Origin: Ponticaulis koreensis DSM 19734
GTDB lineage: Bacteria; Pseudomonadota; Alphaproteobacteria; Caulobacterales; Hyphomonadaceae
DNA length: 64,000 nt
Reading direction: 5' to 3'
Assembly (NCBI RefSeq): GCF_000420665.1
Contig: NZ_ATVJ01000001.1
Location: forward strand, 992,001 to 1,056,000
The position numbers were made by a program, and so were the translations under genes. Positions 25,491-33,512 of the stretch are shown here, piece by piece. Below the pieces are notes generated by a model, which was not told where the DNA came from, did not search any database, and saw nothing but the letters and a program-made list of their open reading frames with translations. Every line of letters starts with the position of its first letter. The first letter of the stretch is position 1.

Positions 25491-27905
25491 ATGCATCTGA
25501 AATTTATTGCCGCCTGCGCCGCTGTGTTCTGTAGTTTCATGCCTGCAATGGCCGAGGCGCCTGATTTCTCAGAAGCACGGTTTGAAGAGCGGGACGGCTT
25601 TTTCACGCTGCAGGTCGATACCGAAGGCAATAAGATTTACGCACAGCTGCCTGCAGCCGGCGAGGATGGCGTCGTCCTGCGTATGATCCATACCGCAGGG
25701 CTGACAGGCGGGCTTGGGTCTAACCCTGTCGGTCTGGATCGCGGCTGGTGGCGCGACGGCGAGATTATGGCCTTCCGCCGCATCGGTGACCGGCTCATTC
25801 TGGAGATCGAGAACCTCAATTACCGCGCCAGCGCGGATAATCCTCTGGAAGCGCGTGCCGTACGCGAGAGCTTTGCGACTTCTTTCATCGCCAGCATGGA
25901 GATCCTGTCTGATGAGGATGGTCTCGTTGTCGATATGACCGATTTCCTCACCGCGGACACGCTTGGGCTGGTTCAGTATCTGGCAGATGCGGGGCAGGGG
26001 CGGTTTACGGTCGCCGGTGACCGCTCGCTTGTCGATACCGCGAACGCTTTTGCCTTCCCCGACAATATCGAGATCGACGCCTATCTGACGCTTCGCAGCG
26101 CTGATCCGGGCCGCGAGGTTTCCACGACTGCGGCGAATGGCACAGATGTTACCCTGATCCAGCACCATTCTTTCGTGCGCCTGCCGGAAGAAGGCTATAC
26201 GCCGCTTGAGGCTGACCCGCGCACGGGCGCTGTCACCATGACCCATTATGACTATTCAGCCTCGCTGACAGACCCGATCGAGACACGTTATGCGCGCCGC
26301 TATCGCCTGCAGCGTGATGAAAACGGCGAAACCATCAACCCGATTGTGTTCTATATCGACCCGGGCGCGCCAGAGCCGATCCGCTCAGCGCTTCTCGATG
26401 GTGCCCGCTGGTGGAGCGACGCGTTCGCTACGGCAGGTTTCCCTGATGGCTACCGCGTGGAGCTTTTGCCGGAAGACGCGCACCCGCTCGATATCCGCTA
26501 TAACGTGGTTCAATGGGTGCATCGTCAGACGCGCGGCTGGTCTTATGGCGGCGGCATTGCAGACCCGCGCACCGGCGAAATGCTGAAAGGTCATGTCATT
26601 CTCGGCTCGCTTCGCGTGCGGCAGGACCGGATGATTTTTGAAGGCCTTGCAGGCACGCAGAATGTGGGCACAGGCGCGCCGGATGATCCGGTAGAGCTAG
26701 CGCTCTCGCGCATTCGTCAACTGTCGGCGCATGAGATTGGTCACTCGCTCGGCTTTGCGCACAACTTTGCGGCCAGCACGTATGATAAAGGCTCGGTGAT
26801 GGACTATCCCGCGCCGGACATTCGGGTGAGCGGCGGCGCGCTTGATTTCTCGAACGCTTACGGTGTCGGCGTTGGCGCGTGGGACGAGTTCGCGGCGACC
26901 TGGCTTTATGGCGAGCTGACGGATGACGCGCGTGAAGCGCTTGTCCGTGAGGCGGTCGCTAATGGGCTCGTCTTCGTTGATGATGGCCATGCGCGCGGTA
27001 TTGGCACCGGCCATCCGCTCGGAAATATCTGGGATAACGGGGCGGACCCGCTCTGGGGTCTGGAGCAGGCGATGGGCGTGCGCGCCATTGCGCTTGAAAA
27101 TTTCGGCGTAGACCGTGTGGCTGAGGGGCGACCTGTCTCTGATCTCAATGCGGTGATTGTGCCGATCTACCTCTTCCATCGTTATCAGACGGCAGCAGCC
27201 GGTAAGCTGATTGGCGGCATGACGTTTAATTACAGCGTGCGCGGGGATGGCCAACCGGCGGCGCAAATGGTGCCCGCCGCCGACCAGCGTGACGCGGTCG
27301 ATGCGATCCTTGAGACCATCACGCCGGAGTTTCTGGATCTCTCTGATGACGTTCTGAACCTTCTCACGCCAAGCATTGATGCCTATCTGGCGGCTGCGCC
27401 AACGCGGGAATTGTTCGCGCGTAGCGCATATCCGGCATTCGATCTCACCTCTGCGGCGGATACCTCAGCGCAGATGACATTCGATGTGCTTCTACATCCG
27501 CAACGCGTTGCGCGTCTGATCGAGTTTTCTCGTCGGGACCGTTACCAGATGAGCGCGGTTGAGCTGTTTGATGCCATTCGTATTCAGGTCATGGTCCAGC
27601 CGCGTGAGCCGCGTCTTGCGGGCATCGCAGAAACCGTGCGCGCCCGTTATGCCTTTGCCTTGATGGATCTGGTGGATGCCGAGACATCATCTGCGGTGGA
27701 GGCTGCGGCGTCTGCTGCGCTGGGTGAGCTGAAGAGCGATGTTTCCGGTCTTGATACGGCTCATGGCGACTGGCTGGCCGAACAGATTGCGGCGTTTGAA
27801 ACCCGTCCGCGTGAGGCTGCGCCTGCGGTTGTAGACGCGCGGGGGCTGCCGCCGGGCGGCCCGATTGGCATGGACGCTTACGAAACCTGCTGGTTCTGCG
27901 AGTAA
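25491..27905 (+). CDS. Secreted zinc-dependent metalloprotease (DUF4953/DUF5117 type)
   Basis: 804-residue exported protein: signal peptide MHLKFIAACAAVFCSFMPAMA, a DUF5117-like N-terminal region, and a metzincin-like site HEIGHSLGFAH with H414, E415, H418 and H424. FIDP-type VFYIDPGAPEPIRSALLDGA and SVMDYPAP (the Met-turn-like segment) match the family. The C-terminal third is helical. It probably degrades peptides outside the cytoplasm; the substrate is unknown. The ATG at 25491 has GGGAG upstream, and codons further up would mask the signal peptide. The gene ends 3 bases before the convergent phosphatase gene. Confidence 0.85.
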   Translation: MHLKFIAACAAVFCSFMPAMAEAPDFSEARFEERDGFFTLQVDTEGNKIYAQLPAAGEDGVVLRMIHTAGLTGGLGSNPVGLDRGWWRDGEIMAFRRIGDRLILEIENLNYRASADNPLEARAVRESFATSFIASMEILSDEDGLVVDMTDFLTADTLGLVQYLADAGQGRFTVAGDRSLVDTANAFAFPDNIEIDAYLTLRSADPGREVSTTAANGTDVTLIQHHSFVRLPEEGYTPLEADPRTGAVTMTHYDYSASLTDPIETRYARRYRLQRDENGETINPIVFYIDPGAPEPIRSALLDGARWWSDAFATAGFPDGYRVELLPEDAHPLDIRYNVVQWVHRQTRGWSYGGGIADPRTGEMLKGHVILGSLRVRQDRMIFEGLAGTQNVGTGAPDDPVELALSRIRQLSAHEIGHSLGFAHNFAASTYDKGSVMDYPAPDIRVSGGALDFSNAYGVGVGAWDEFAATWLYGELTDDAREALVREAVANGLVFVDDGHARGIGTGHPLGNIWDNGADPLWGLEQAMGVRAIALENFGVDRVAEGRPVSDLNAVIVPIYLFHRYQTAAAGKLIGGMTFNYSVRGDGQPAAQMVPAADQRDAVDAILETITPEFLDLSDDVLNLLTPSIDAYLAAAPTRELFARSAYPAFDLTSAADTSAQMTFDVLLHPQRVARLIEFSRRDRYQMSAVELFDAIRIQVMVQPREPRLAGIAETVRARYAFALMDLVDAETSSAVEAAASAALGELKSDVSGLDTAHGDWLAEQIAAFETRPREAAPAVVDARGLPPGGPIGMDAYETCWFCE

Positions 27906-27908
27906 GCG

Positions 27909-28760
27909 TTAATCAATCCCGATGCGGGATTTTCTGCCTGCTGAACGGCGCAGAGAGATGACGGCCTGATCCATAATCTCCTGTGTGGCTGCGCAGGCAA
28001 GCTGCGGGCCGAGCATGGCTGGCGCGCCTGTCCATTCACAGGCGAGACCGCCTGCGCCGCGCACAACCGGAATGAGGGCGGCAATATCGTGCGGTTGAAG
28101 GCCGGTTTCAGTTACCAGCTGGATGTCACCTGCAGACAGACGTGCATAGGCGTAGGCATCAAGGCCATAGCGGGTGAGGCGGGCTGTCTGGCGCAAATGT
28201 TCGAACGCGCCGCGTTCTGAGGGTGTCAGAATGAACGGGTCGGTCGTTGAGAGGATCGCATTGGTGAGGCGGGTTTCATCTGAAACTTTCAGCGGGGTGA
28301 CTGCGCCGCGCACATTAATTTCAGCGCCGTTTGTCCAGCCGGTATAGCGTTCACCCAGATAGGGCTGGTCGATAATGCCGATTTCAGGGGAGCCGTCCCT
28401 GACAAGGCCGATCAGCGTCGTCCATGACGGCAGGCCTGCAATAAAGGCGCGTGTGCCATCAACCGGATCCAGATACCAGGTCCAGCCGGATGTGCCTTCG
28501 GTCACGCCGAATTCTTCGCCATTAATGGCGTCATCGGGGACTTCGCGGGTGAGAATTTCCCGCATAACGGCTTCTGCGTCCCGATCTGCCTTCGTGACAG
28601 GATCGAAATCGCCTTCGCCAAGCTTATTGTCCGTTTCGCCGTGCCGGCGGAACAGGGCAAGCGTTACATCACGCGCCGCATCGGCCAGCTTGTGAGCCAG
28701 CGCAAGGCGCGATTGCATGTCAGCTGACAGCGCGGAGGAAGCAGTAGAAGGCGTGTTCAT
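27909..28760 (-). CDS. hisN: Inositol-monophosphatase-family phosphatase, HisN-like
   Basis: 283-residue Mg-dependent phosphatase. Metal ligands are in DPVTKAD, INGEEFG, and WYLDPVDGTRAFI; the last motif is LQPHDIAALIPVVRGAGG, where PHD/PYD in place of WD is typical of the histidinol-phosphatase subgroup. It could therefore complete histidine synthesis (histidinol phosphate to histidinol), but inositol phosphate or PAP phosphatase activity is also possible. AAGG lies upstream of the start. The XRE regulator gene precedes it by 32 bases on the same strand. Confidence 0.8.
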   Translation of the reverse strand: MNTPSTASSALSADMQSRLALAHKLADAARDVTLALFRRHGETDNKLGEGDFDPVTKADRDAEAVMREILTREVPDDAINGEEFGVTEGTSGWTWYLDPVDGTRAFIAGLPSWTTLIGLVRDGSPEIGIIDQPYLGERYTGWTNGAEINVRGAVTPLKVSDETRLTNAILSTTDPFILTPSERGAFEHLRQTARLTRYGLDAYAYARLSAGDIQLVTETGLQPHDIAALIPVVRGAGGLACEWTGAPAMLGPQLACAATQEIMDQAVISLRRSAGRKSRIGID

Positions 28761-28792
28761 ACACCTTCCACTGCCTCAACATGGCTGTTCAA

Positions 28793-29185
28793 TCAAGCAA
28801 CGTCTGAAGAGGTGGACTCCAAAGACTTTGCAAGTTCGAGAAGGCGGCGGCGTGGGCGCTCTTCCAGACGGTAGTATGCGCGGACGAGTTCGAGCGTTTC
28901 TTTCTGGGAAAGAATGTCGCCTTCGAGCTTTTCTGCGTCATTGGCTGGTGTCACGTCATTCTCATAGGCTTCGAGGCCATCAAAGAAGTACTGAACTTTT
29001 ACGTTGAGCGCTTTTGCGAGCTCATAGATGCGGCCGGATGTGATGCGGTTCGCGCCACACTCGTATTTCTGGATTTGCTGGAAGCGTACGCCAACTTGTG
29101 AAGCAAGTTCCTGCTGGGTCAGTCCGAGCAGGCGGCGACGCCAGCGAAGTCGTTTGCCGACGTGTAGGTCAATATCAGTAGCCAT
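28793..29185 (-). CDS. XRE-family HTH transcriptional regulator
   Basis: 130 residues. The N-terminal Cro/C1 helix-turn-helix (about 8-65) reads VGKRLRWRRRLLGLTQQELASQVGVRF-QQIQKYECGANRITSGRI in parts, the style common in alphaproteobacterial SinR-like regulators. A short helical C-terminus follows (SQKETLELVRAYYRLEERPRRRLLELA). The ATG at 29185 has GGAGA upstream. Its leader contains the hairpin CGTCCC/GGGACG (29204-29220), about 20 bases before the start. It is divergent from the probable small RNA, which it may regulate; that link is inference. Confidence 0.85.
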   Translation of the reverse strand: MATDIDLHVGKRLRWRRRLLGLTQQELASQVGVRFQQIQKYECGANRITSGRIYELAKALNVKVQYFFDGLEAYENDVTPANDAEKLEGDILSQKETLELVRAYYRLEERPRRRLLELAKSLESTSSDVA

Positions 29186-29376
29186 GTGTCTCTCCGAAAC
29201 AATCGTCCCGTTTGGGGACGGTTCAGAGGGGAATGAGCAAGCCGCATGCCGACTGACAGGCGAGTAGGGGTTCGGTTTTTGTGCGCTGCACAATAAAAAC
29301 ATGTCCGATTGGTCATTCTGTGACAAAAATCTCACGAAAGATTACCGTATATGCGAAATTGTCGCAGAAAAGGGGC

Positions 29377-29404
29377 TTGCATTTTTTGCGGTGCAGCGTA
29401 TTTT
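29377..29404 (+). promoter_or_regulatory. Sigma70-like promoter of the probable sRNA
   Basis: TTGCAT at 29377-29382, a 16-base spacer, then TATTTT at 29399-29404. It places a start of transcription near 29411, exactly where the 5' hairpin begins. Confidence 0.5.
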
Positions 29405-29410
29405 GATTTC

Positions 29411-29494
29411 ACAACGTCTGACGTTGTCGCCCTGATTTGGGGCGTTTCCTCCCTATGACTTTACAACCGCGCTCTAACCAGCGCGGTTTTTTTT
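29411..29494 (+). ncRNA. Probable trans-acting small RNA, about 84 nt
   Basis: Three stem-loops follow a promoter-like sequence and end in a T8 tract, with no open frame. Hairpin 1 is the perfect palindrome ACAACGTC-T-GACGTTGT (29411-29427). Hairpin 2 is CGCCC/GGGCG (29428-29444). A single-stranded linker TTTCCTCCCT (29445-29454) contains CCTCCC, complementary to a Shine-Dalgarno core, and hairpin 3 is the terminator. This layout resembles anti-SD-motif small RNAs of alphaproteobacteria such as the alpha-r14/cuckoo type, but I cannot confirm membership of that family. The palindrome could alternatively be a DNA operator. Confidence 0.6.
29465..29494 (+). terminator. Rho-independent terminator of the probable sRNA
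   Basis: AACCGCGCT pairs perfectly with AGCGCGGTT (9 pairs, 6-base loop) and continues in a run of eight T. No protein gene reads into it on the plus strand, which is the main reason to propose a non-coding transcript. Confidence 0.88.
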
Positions 29495-29608
29495 GTCTTT
29501 TTTCAGTCCATAGCAGCTGCTGTGACTGCGCGTTCCTATCGAATTGGTAGACTTACAGGGGCGTGTTCAGCCAAAGTGAACGCGAATTGATTTTCTGGAT
29601 GATGAAGC

Positions 29609-30022
29609 ATGCATTCTCGGGCATGGACGTTTTCAATTTCCGCAGCGATCGCCACGTGCTGTCTGGTTTCCTGCTCGGGCTCACTTGCCAGGCACGCTCG
29701 CCAACCTGATTCAGCGATGACACTTTGCTCTCTAAGAGCGATTGCTTCAGATGTTGAGCAAACGGTGACGGTAGAAGCATTTGTTCGAGACGAGATTCGA
29801 TTGCTTCGTGACGGGAATTGTCCGGACTTTGCCGTACCATATGAGGTGTCTAGGGCGGAAACAAACGGCGGACTGCAGTTTGAACAAATGGTCAACGCCT
29901 CAGATTATTACGCCTCTGATGTGCAAGCAGTTTTCACTGGACGACTGGTGAAGTTAGACGAGCATTTAGTTTTGTTTGAGCTAACGGATGTTCGCGACCC
30001 GACCTTTGTGCCGTTAGATTAA
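29609..30022 (+). CDS. Small putative lipoprotein, unknown function
   Basis: 137 residues. A signal peptide (SISAAIATCCLVSC) with a lipobox cysteine at about residue 22 suggests lipid anchoring. The rest has no recognised domain; a beta-rich C-terminal half (AVFTGRLVKLDEHLVLFELTDV) could be a small OB-like or barrel fold. The codons (TTA, CTA, TTG, CGA) are more AT-rich than those of the neighbours, hinting at separate origin. No good ribosome site precedes the ATG. Its stop overlaps the stop of the convergent gene by 2 bases. Confidence 0.5.
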   Translation: MHSRAWTFSISAAIATCCLVSCSGSLARHARQPDSAMTLCSLRAIASDVEQTVTVEAFVRDEIRLLRDGNCPDFAVPYEVSRAETNGGLQFEQMVNASDYYASDVQAVFTGRLVKLDEHLVLFELTDVRDPTFVPLD

Positions 30023-30921
30023 GTTCGTTGTGAATTTAACATGCGCGTGCCCTCTGCCCAGTTCATGATGGAAAGTCCAAGGGCCTTCATGTCTGATTGC
30101 AGCTTATAGAAGCCGGGTTTCAAGCGCACCGTGTCTTCATCCATATAAAGACGGCGGTTGATTTCTATCTGCAGGGCATGACGGTCTTCCAGCGGGCGCC
30201 CGTGATGCTGGGTGCAGTATCCACCTGCATAGGGAATGTTTCGAGCGACTTTATATCCGAGCGCGAGGAAATGGTTTTCCACTGTGCGCGCCAGACCCTC
30301 ATCGCAGGAGGCGCCATGGCGCGTGCCGATAATAATGTCTGTGCGGATGCGCCGTCCCGCAACGAGCGACGGCATGGAGTGGCAGTCGATCAGAACCGAC
30401 CGGCCGCAACGCCGTTTGATCAGGTTCAGCCAGTTGGTGAGCGCGCGGTGATAGGGGCGATAGGCTTCCTGCAGGCGCGCTTCAGCTTCGTCCCGGCTGA
30501 GCTTTCTAACGTGAATGTCCTGACCTGAGGCGGCAATGCGCGGAATACAGCCAAGCCCCGCCTCAACACGCGGGCTTCTTTCACCTGCAGGCGTTGGCGC
30601 GCCGTCTGAAAACATGCGCGAGTCGAGTTCCGTCTCAGACCGGTTGAGGTCCACGTAGGAGCGGGCAAAAACGGCGCTCAGCGTGCCAATGCCCAGCTCG
30701 GACACCGGAGAAATCATCTGATCGATAAAGGCGTCTTCTACACGGCGTAAATCCATAAGCGGTACGCGCAGGAGAGACTGGAATTCGTCAGGATAATGCC
30801 GCCCGCTATGCGGGGATGCGAACATAACCGCACAATCATCCTGAGGCGCTGACAGCTGGAATGCTGCCTTTTGCGCCTCATCTTTGGATGAGTTGAGCTG
30901 AAATGTATTCACTTGCGTCAT
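30019..30921 (-). CDS. N-formylglutamate amidohydrolase family protein
   Basis: 300-residue member of the FGase family, which hydrolyses N-formylglutamate to formate and glutamate (last step of one histidine degradation route). Family blocks are ASPHSGRHYPDEF, RSYVDLNRSETELD, SVLIDCHSMPS and GYCTQHHGRP..HALQIEINRRLYMDE; the clustered His, Asp and Glu suggest zinc binding. No other hut gene is nearby, so its role may differ. It is divergent from cpdR across 111 bases, an arrangement seen in other alphaproteobacteria. Confidence 0.85.
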   Translation of the reverse strand: MTQVNTFQLNSSKDEAQKAAFQLSAPQDDCAVMFASPHSGRHYPDEFQSLLRVPLMDLRRVEDAFIDQMISPVSELGIGTLSAVFARSYVDLNRSETELDSRMFSDGAPTPAGERSPRVEAGLGCIPRIAASGQDIHVRKLSRDEAEARLQEAYRPYHRALTNWLNLIKRRCGRSVLIDCHSMPSLVAGRRIRTDIIIGTRHGASCDEGLARTVENHFLALGYKVARNIPYAGGYCTQHHGRPLEDRHALQIEINRRLYMDEDTVRLKPGFYKLQSDMKALGLSIMNWAEGTRMLNSQRT

Positions 30922-31032
30922 TTCGTTTAGGGTTTAACCTGAAAATATCCTGCAGTCTTCGACAGACGTTCACCGTCAGTTTACAATGGTTGAGGATACT
31001 CCAAAAGGGTTCGGTGGAATACAGGTCTCGTA

Positions 31033-31392
31033 ATGACAAAAATCCTACTTGCTGAAGATGATGACTCCCTGCGCAGCTTTCTGACTGCGGCGCTGCGCCG
31101 TGCCGGTCATGAAGTGCAGGCGTTTGAGGATGGCGACACCGCGCTGACCGCGCTTGAGCGTGAAGTCTTCGATCTGCTTCTCACCGATATTCAGATGCCT
31201 GGCATTGACGGTATAGAGCTGGCGCGCCGCGGCGCGGAACTCGATCCGGCTATGAAGATTGTCTTCATTACGGGCTTTGCGGCTGTCGCACTGTCTAACA
31301 AGGCAAACACACCTGCAGGCGCGAAAATCCTCTCCAAGCCATTCCACCTTCGCGAGCTTGTCGACGAAGTGGAACGTGTGATGGCGGCCTGA
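31033..31392 (+). CDS. cpdR: Single-domain response regulator CpdR
   Basis: 119-residue stand-alone receiver. The acidic cluster EDDD (8-11), phosphoacceptor D52 (LLLTDIQMPG), T in FITGF and K in LSKPFH are all present. In Caulobacter unphosphorylated CpdR docks on ClpXP to prime degradation of cell-cycle proteins, and its Ala-Ala C-terminus makes it a substrate; this protein also ends in Ala-Ala. Its divergent FGase-family neighbour supports the assignment. The stop codon lies within a GGCGGC/GCCGCC hairpin (31383-31398) without a T tract. Confidence 0.85.
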   Translation: MTKILLAEDDDSLRSFLTAALRRAGHEVQAFEDGDTALTALEREVFDLLLTDIQMPGIDGIELARRGAELDPAMKIVFITGFAAVALSNKANTPAGAKILSKPFHLRELVDEVERVMAA

Positions 31393-31420
31393 GCCGCCAC
31401 CAGGTCTTCTCCAAAATTTA

Positions 31421-32326
31421 TTAGTCTGCCGGTTGGTCGCGGCCTTCGCGGTTCGCAATGCGTACCGGCCATGCTTCCTCGCGGAACGATAGCGTGGACT
31501 GCGGGAACGGGATGGTAACGCCCGCTTCATCAAGCGCGTCCTTCACGGCGAATGCGACTTCATCATAGGTGTTGCGCTGTTTGGCAGGCTGGCTGTCTGC
31601 CCACCAGAGCAGTTTGAAATCAATACTCGAACCACCAAAGCCGACACACTTCACCTCGGTATCCTTCGTGCGATCGACCGTCTCACAGCCATCCAATGCT
31701 CTCTGCAAAGTATCGCGCACCTGACGCATGTCAGCGTCATAATCGACACCCACGACGAGATCCTGTCGGCGTAGGGGCTGGTCTGTCTGCACTTCCACAG
31801 GGTTTTTGAACAAGTGGGCATTTGGAACAATGATCAGCTCGCCAGATGTGTCGCGAACATGCGTTTCTCGGATCTGAATGTCTTCGACGCGTCCGAATAC
31901 GTCGTCGACTTCAATCACGTCGCCAATACGCATTTTCTTACGCGCCAGAATGATGACGCCAGCGAGGAAGTTCTCGAAAATATCCTTGAACGCAAAACCG
32001 ATAGCGACAGTCGTCAGACCGAGACCCGCAATCAGGTTAGCTGGCGTAATGGATGGGAAAACAATCGTTACAGCAACAGCAATCGCGATGATCCACGATG
32101 CGATAACAATCAGATTACCTGCAAGCCTTATGAGGGCGCTCCGCGTGCGTGCGCGCTTCATGATTGATGTGATGACTTTGCGGATGATTGTCGCTGCCAC
32201 CAGAATGGCAACCAGCGTGATCAGTGCGAGGCCGATCTGCGGCAGGCGGGAGATCAGGCCCTGATATAGCGAAAGAATTGTGCCCCAGATAAGGGCGAGC
32301 GGTTCAAATTCTGCAGAGTTTTCCAT
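31421..32326 (-). CDS. Small-conductance mechanosensitive channel (MscS family)
   Basis: 301 residues with three N-terminal membrane helices (about 25-50, 65-92 and 95-115). The pore-lining helix has the Gly/Ala pattern NLIAGLGLTTVAIGFAFKDIFENFLAG, followed by the beta domain start KKMRIGDVIEVDDVFGRVEDI and the VPNAHLFKNPVE segment. The length and single channel domain fit MscS proper. It would release osmolytes under membrane tension. A second, larger MscS-type protein is encoded at 42097-43458. It is convergent with cpdR. Confidence 0.92.
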   Translation of the reverse strand: MENSAEFEPLALIWGTILSLYQGLISRLPQIGLALITLVAILVAATIIRKVITSIMKRARTRSALIRLAGNLIVIASWIIAIAVAVTIVFPSITPANLIAGLGLTTVAIGFAFKDIFENFLAGVIILARKKMRIGDVIEVDDVFGRVEDIQIRETHVRDTSGELIIVPNAHLFKNPVEVQTDQPLRRQDLVVGVDYDADMRQVRDTLQRALDGCETVDRTKDTEVKCVGFGGSSIDFKLLWWADSQPAKQRNTYDEVAFAVKDALDEAGVTIPFPQSTLSFREEAWPVRIANREGRDQPAD

Positions 32327-32376
32327 GCATGACTAATGCAGGAATCTGCGCAGGGTTCCGAACCGCCCGAAACCTG

Positions 32377-32754
32377 TTAGCCGCGGCAGAGCGCGCAGAG
32401 CTTGTTGCCGTCAGGGTCGCGCAGATAAGCGAGGTAAAGCTTCATACCGCCGCCTTCGCGCCAGCCTGGCGGGTCTTCAATCGGTGTGCCGCCCGCTTTT
32501 TCGCCGGCCGCGTGCCATGCGTCGGCAGCTTCGGTTGTCTCCATAGCAAAGCCGACCGTAGACCCGTTGCCGATTGTCGCCGGATTGCCGTCAATTGGCT
32601 TGGTGACGAGGAAAACGGCTCCATTGTGGGCATAGACCAGACGGCCTTTCGGATCGAGAATGCCCGGCTTACCGCCCTGAGACTCAAAAAGTGCGTCGTA
32701 GAATACCTTGGCTTTATCGAGGTCGTTGGACCCGACCATCATATGGCTGAACAT
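32377..32754 (-). CDS. VOC-superfamily (glyoxalase/bleomycin-resistance fold) protein
   Basis: 125 residues: MFSHMMVGSNDLDKAKVFYDALFES opens the typical first beta-alpha-beta unit, and the second ends in LYLAYLRDPDGNKLCALCRG. Conserved His and Glu positions for metal binding are only partly visible. The specific activity is unknown; many such proteins are lactoylglutathione-lyase-like. A good GGGAGAG ribosome site precedes the start. It is transcribed towards mscS with 50 bases between. Confidence 0.82.
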   Translation of the reverse strand: MFSHMMVGSNDLDKAKVFYDALFESQGGKPGILDPKGRLVYAHNGAVFLVTKPIDGNPATIGNGSTVGFAMETTEAADAWHAAGEKAGGTPIEDPPGWREGGGMKLYLAYLRDPDGNKLCALCRG

Positions 32755-32922
32755 AGTCTCTCCCTATACTGACAGGCCCATACAGGCCTGTTCCAACGTT
32801 GATATTCGCGAGTGCGGTGTGATTGTCCAGCCATACCGTGAGGTGAAGGGGCATTGTTTCCGGTGAACCCATTGCGGCGGAAGGCGTTGGTAGATCGAAA
32901 CCAGATCTAACGGAGCGACCTC

Positions 32923-33087
32923 ATGCAACTGATCGAAAGCAAAAAGAAGAAAGCAGTTATGTACACTGTTGGTGTGCTGGGCATTGTGATGATTGCGCTT
33001 GGCCTGGCGCCAATGCCGAACGTCATGCTGCCACCTCTGGTAACAGGCATAGGCTTCCTTGCGCTGGCCTGGGGTATGAAGGCTTAG
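32923..33087 (+). CDS. Small membrane protein, 54 aa
   Basis: Short frame of 54 codons starting at ATG 32923, with GGAG 7 bases upstream. A charged start (MQLIESKKKKA) is followed by two hydrophobic helices (VMYTVGVLGIVMIALGLAP and LPPLVTGIGFLALAWGM), consistent with positive-inside insertion as a hairpin. No family is recognised. A short inverted repeat TAGATC/GATCTA (32891-32909) lies just before the ribosome site. Its stop overlaps the stop of the convergent YrdB-like gene by 2 bases. Confidence 0.6.
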   Translation: MQLIESKKKKAVMYTVGVLGIVMIALGLAPMPNVMLPPLVTGIGFLALAWGMKA

Positions 33088-33440
33088 CCCTGCTTTAGCA
33101 GCCCGCGAAGCCGCTCAGCTGAAAGGGCGTAATGCAGCGCGATCAGCGCAGCATGGGAAAGAGCTATCCATGCATGTCCGGCAAGATGGAAGGACAGTGA
33201 TCCGCCAAGCAGGATTGTAAGTTCTATGGCCAGTCGAACCGGGCCGGAGACGCGCACTGGTGCCTTGCCAGACCGGCTTGGATCATCTGGAACATTGAAA
33301 ACGCCCCACACTATGGCCGCGAGGAGTACAGCGGCGATAGCATACGCGTAGCCAATCATTCCTTCGCCTGCCTGAAAGGCGGCTAAGCCGATACCGGCAA
33401 GAGCCGCAAGCTCAAGGCAGAAGCGTAGAAGAAGATTCAT
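33084..33440 (-). CDS. YrdB/DUF2568 family membrane protein
   Basis: 118 residues with four predicted membrane helices, matching the YrdB layout: LELAALAGIGLAAFQAG, YAYAIAAVLLAAIVWGVFNVPDDPSRSGKAPV in parts, then LAIELTILLGGSLSFHLAG. The internal block WGVFNVPDDPSRSG with a following PVRVSGPVRLAIE is characteristic. The function is unknown. The ATG at 33440 has GGGGGA upstream and is preferred to the longer reading from 33467, which would run into the adhC terminator. Confidence 0.75.
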   Translation of the reverse strand: MNLLLRFCLELAALAGIGLAAFQAGEGMIGYAYAIAAVLLAAIVWGVFNVPDDPSRSGKAPVRVSGPVRLAIELTILLGGSLSFHLAGHAWIALSHAALIALHYALSAERLRGLLKQG

Positions 33441-33451
33441 AGTGTCCCCCG

Positions 33452-33484
33452 CAAAAAAGCCGCACACTTCTCAGTATGCGGCTT
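33452..33484 (-). terminator. Rho-independent terminator after adhC
   Basis: AAGCCGCA pairs with TGCGGCTT; on the minus strand the stem is followed by TTTTTT. It starts about 28 bases after the adhC stop and separates adhC from the YrdB-like gene on the same strand. Confidence 0.8.
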
Positions 33485-33512
33485 CCTTTAAACTAATCCG
33501 ACCGCGCGTGAC

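Larger units (their letters stand above)
29186..29608. other. Longest stretch without a protein gene
   Basis: 423 bases between the XRE gene and the small lipoprotein gene. It holds the XRE leader hairpin (29204-29220), an AT-rich segment 29330-29400 with a sigma70-like promoter, the probable small RNA 29411-29494 and its terminator. I see nothing recognisable in 29221-29330 or 29500-29608 and no tRNA. Confidence 0.7.

Noticed and set aside
31383-31398. Terminator at the end of cpdR
   Set aside because: GGCGGC/GCCGCC overlaps the stop codon and lacks a T tract; it probably reflects GC-rich coding sequence.
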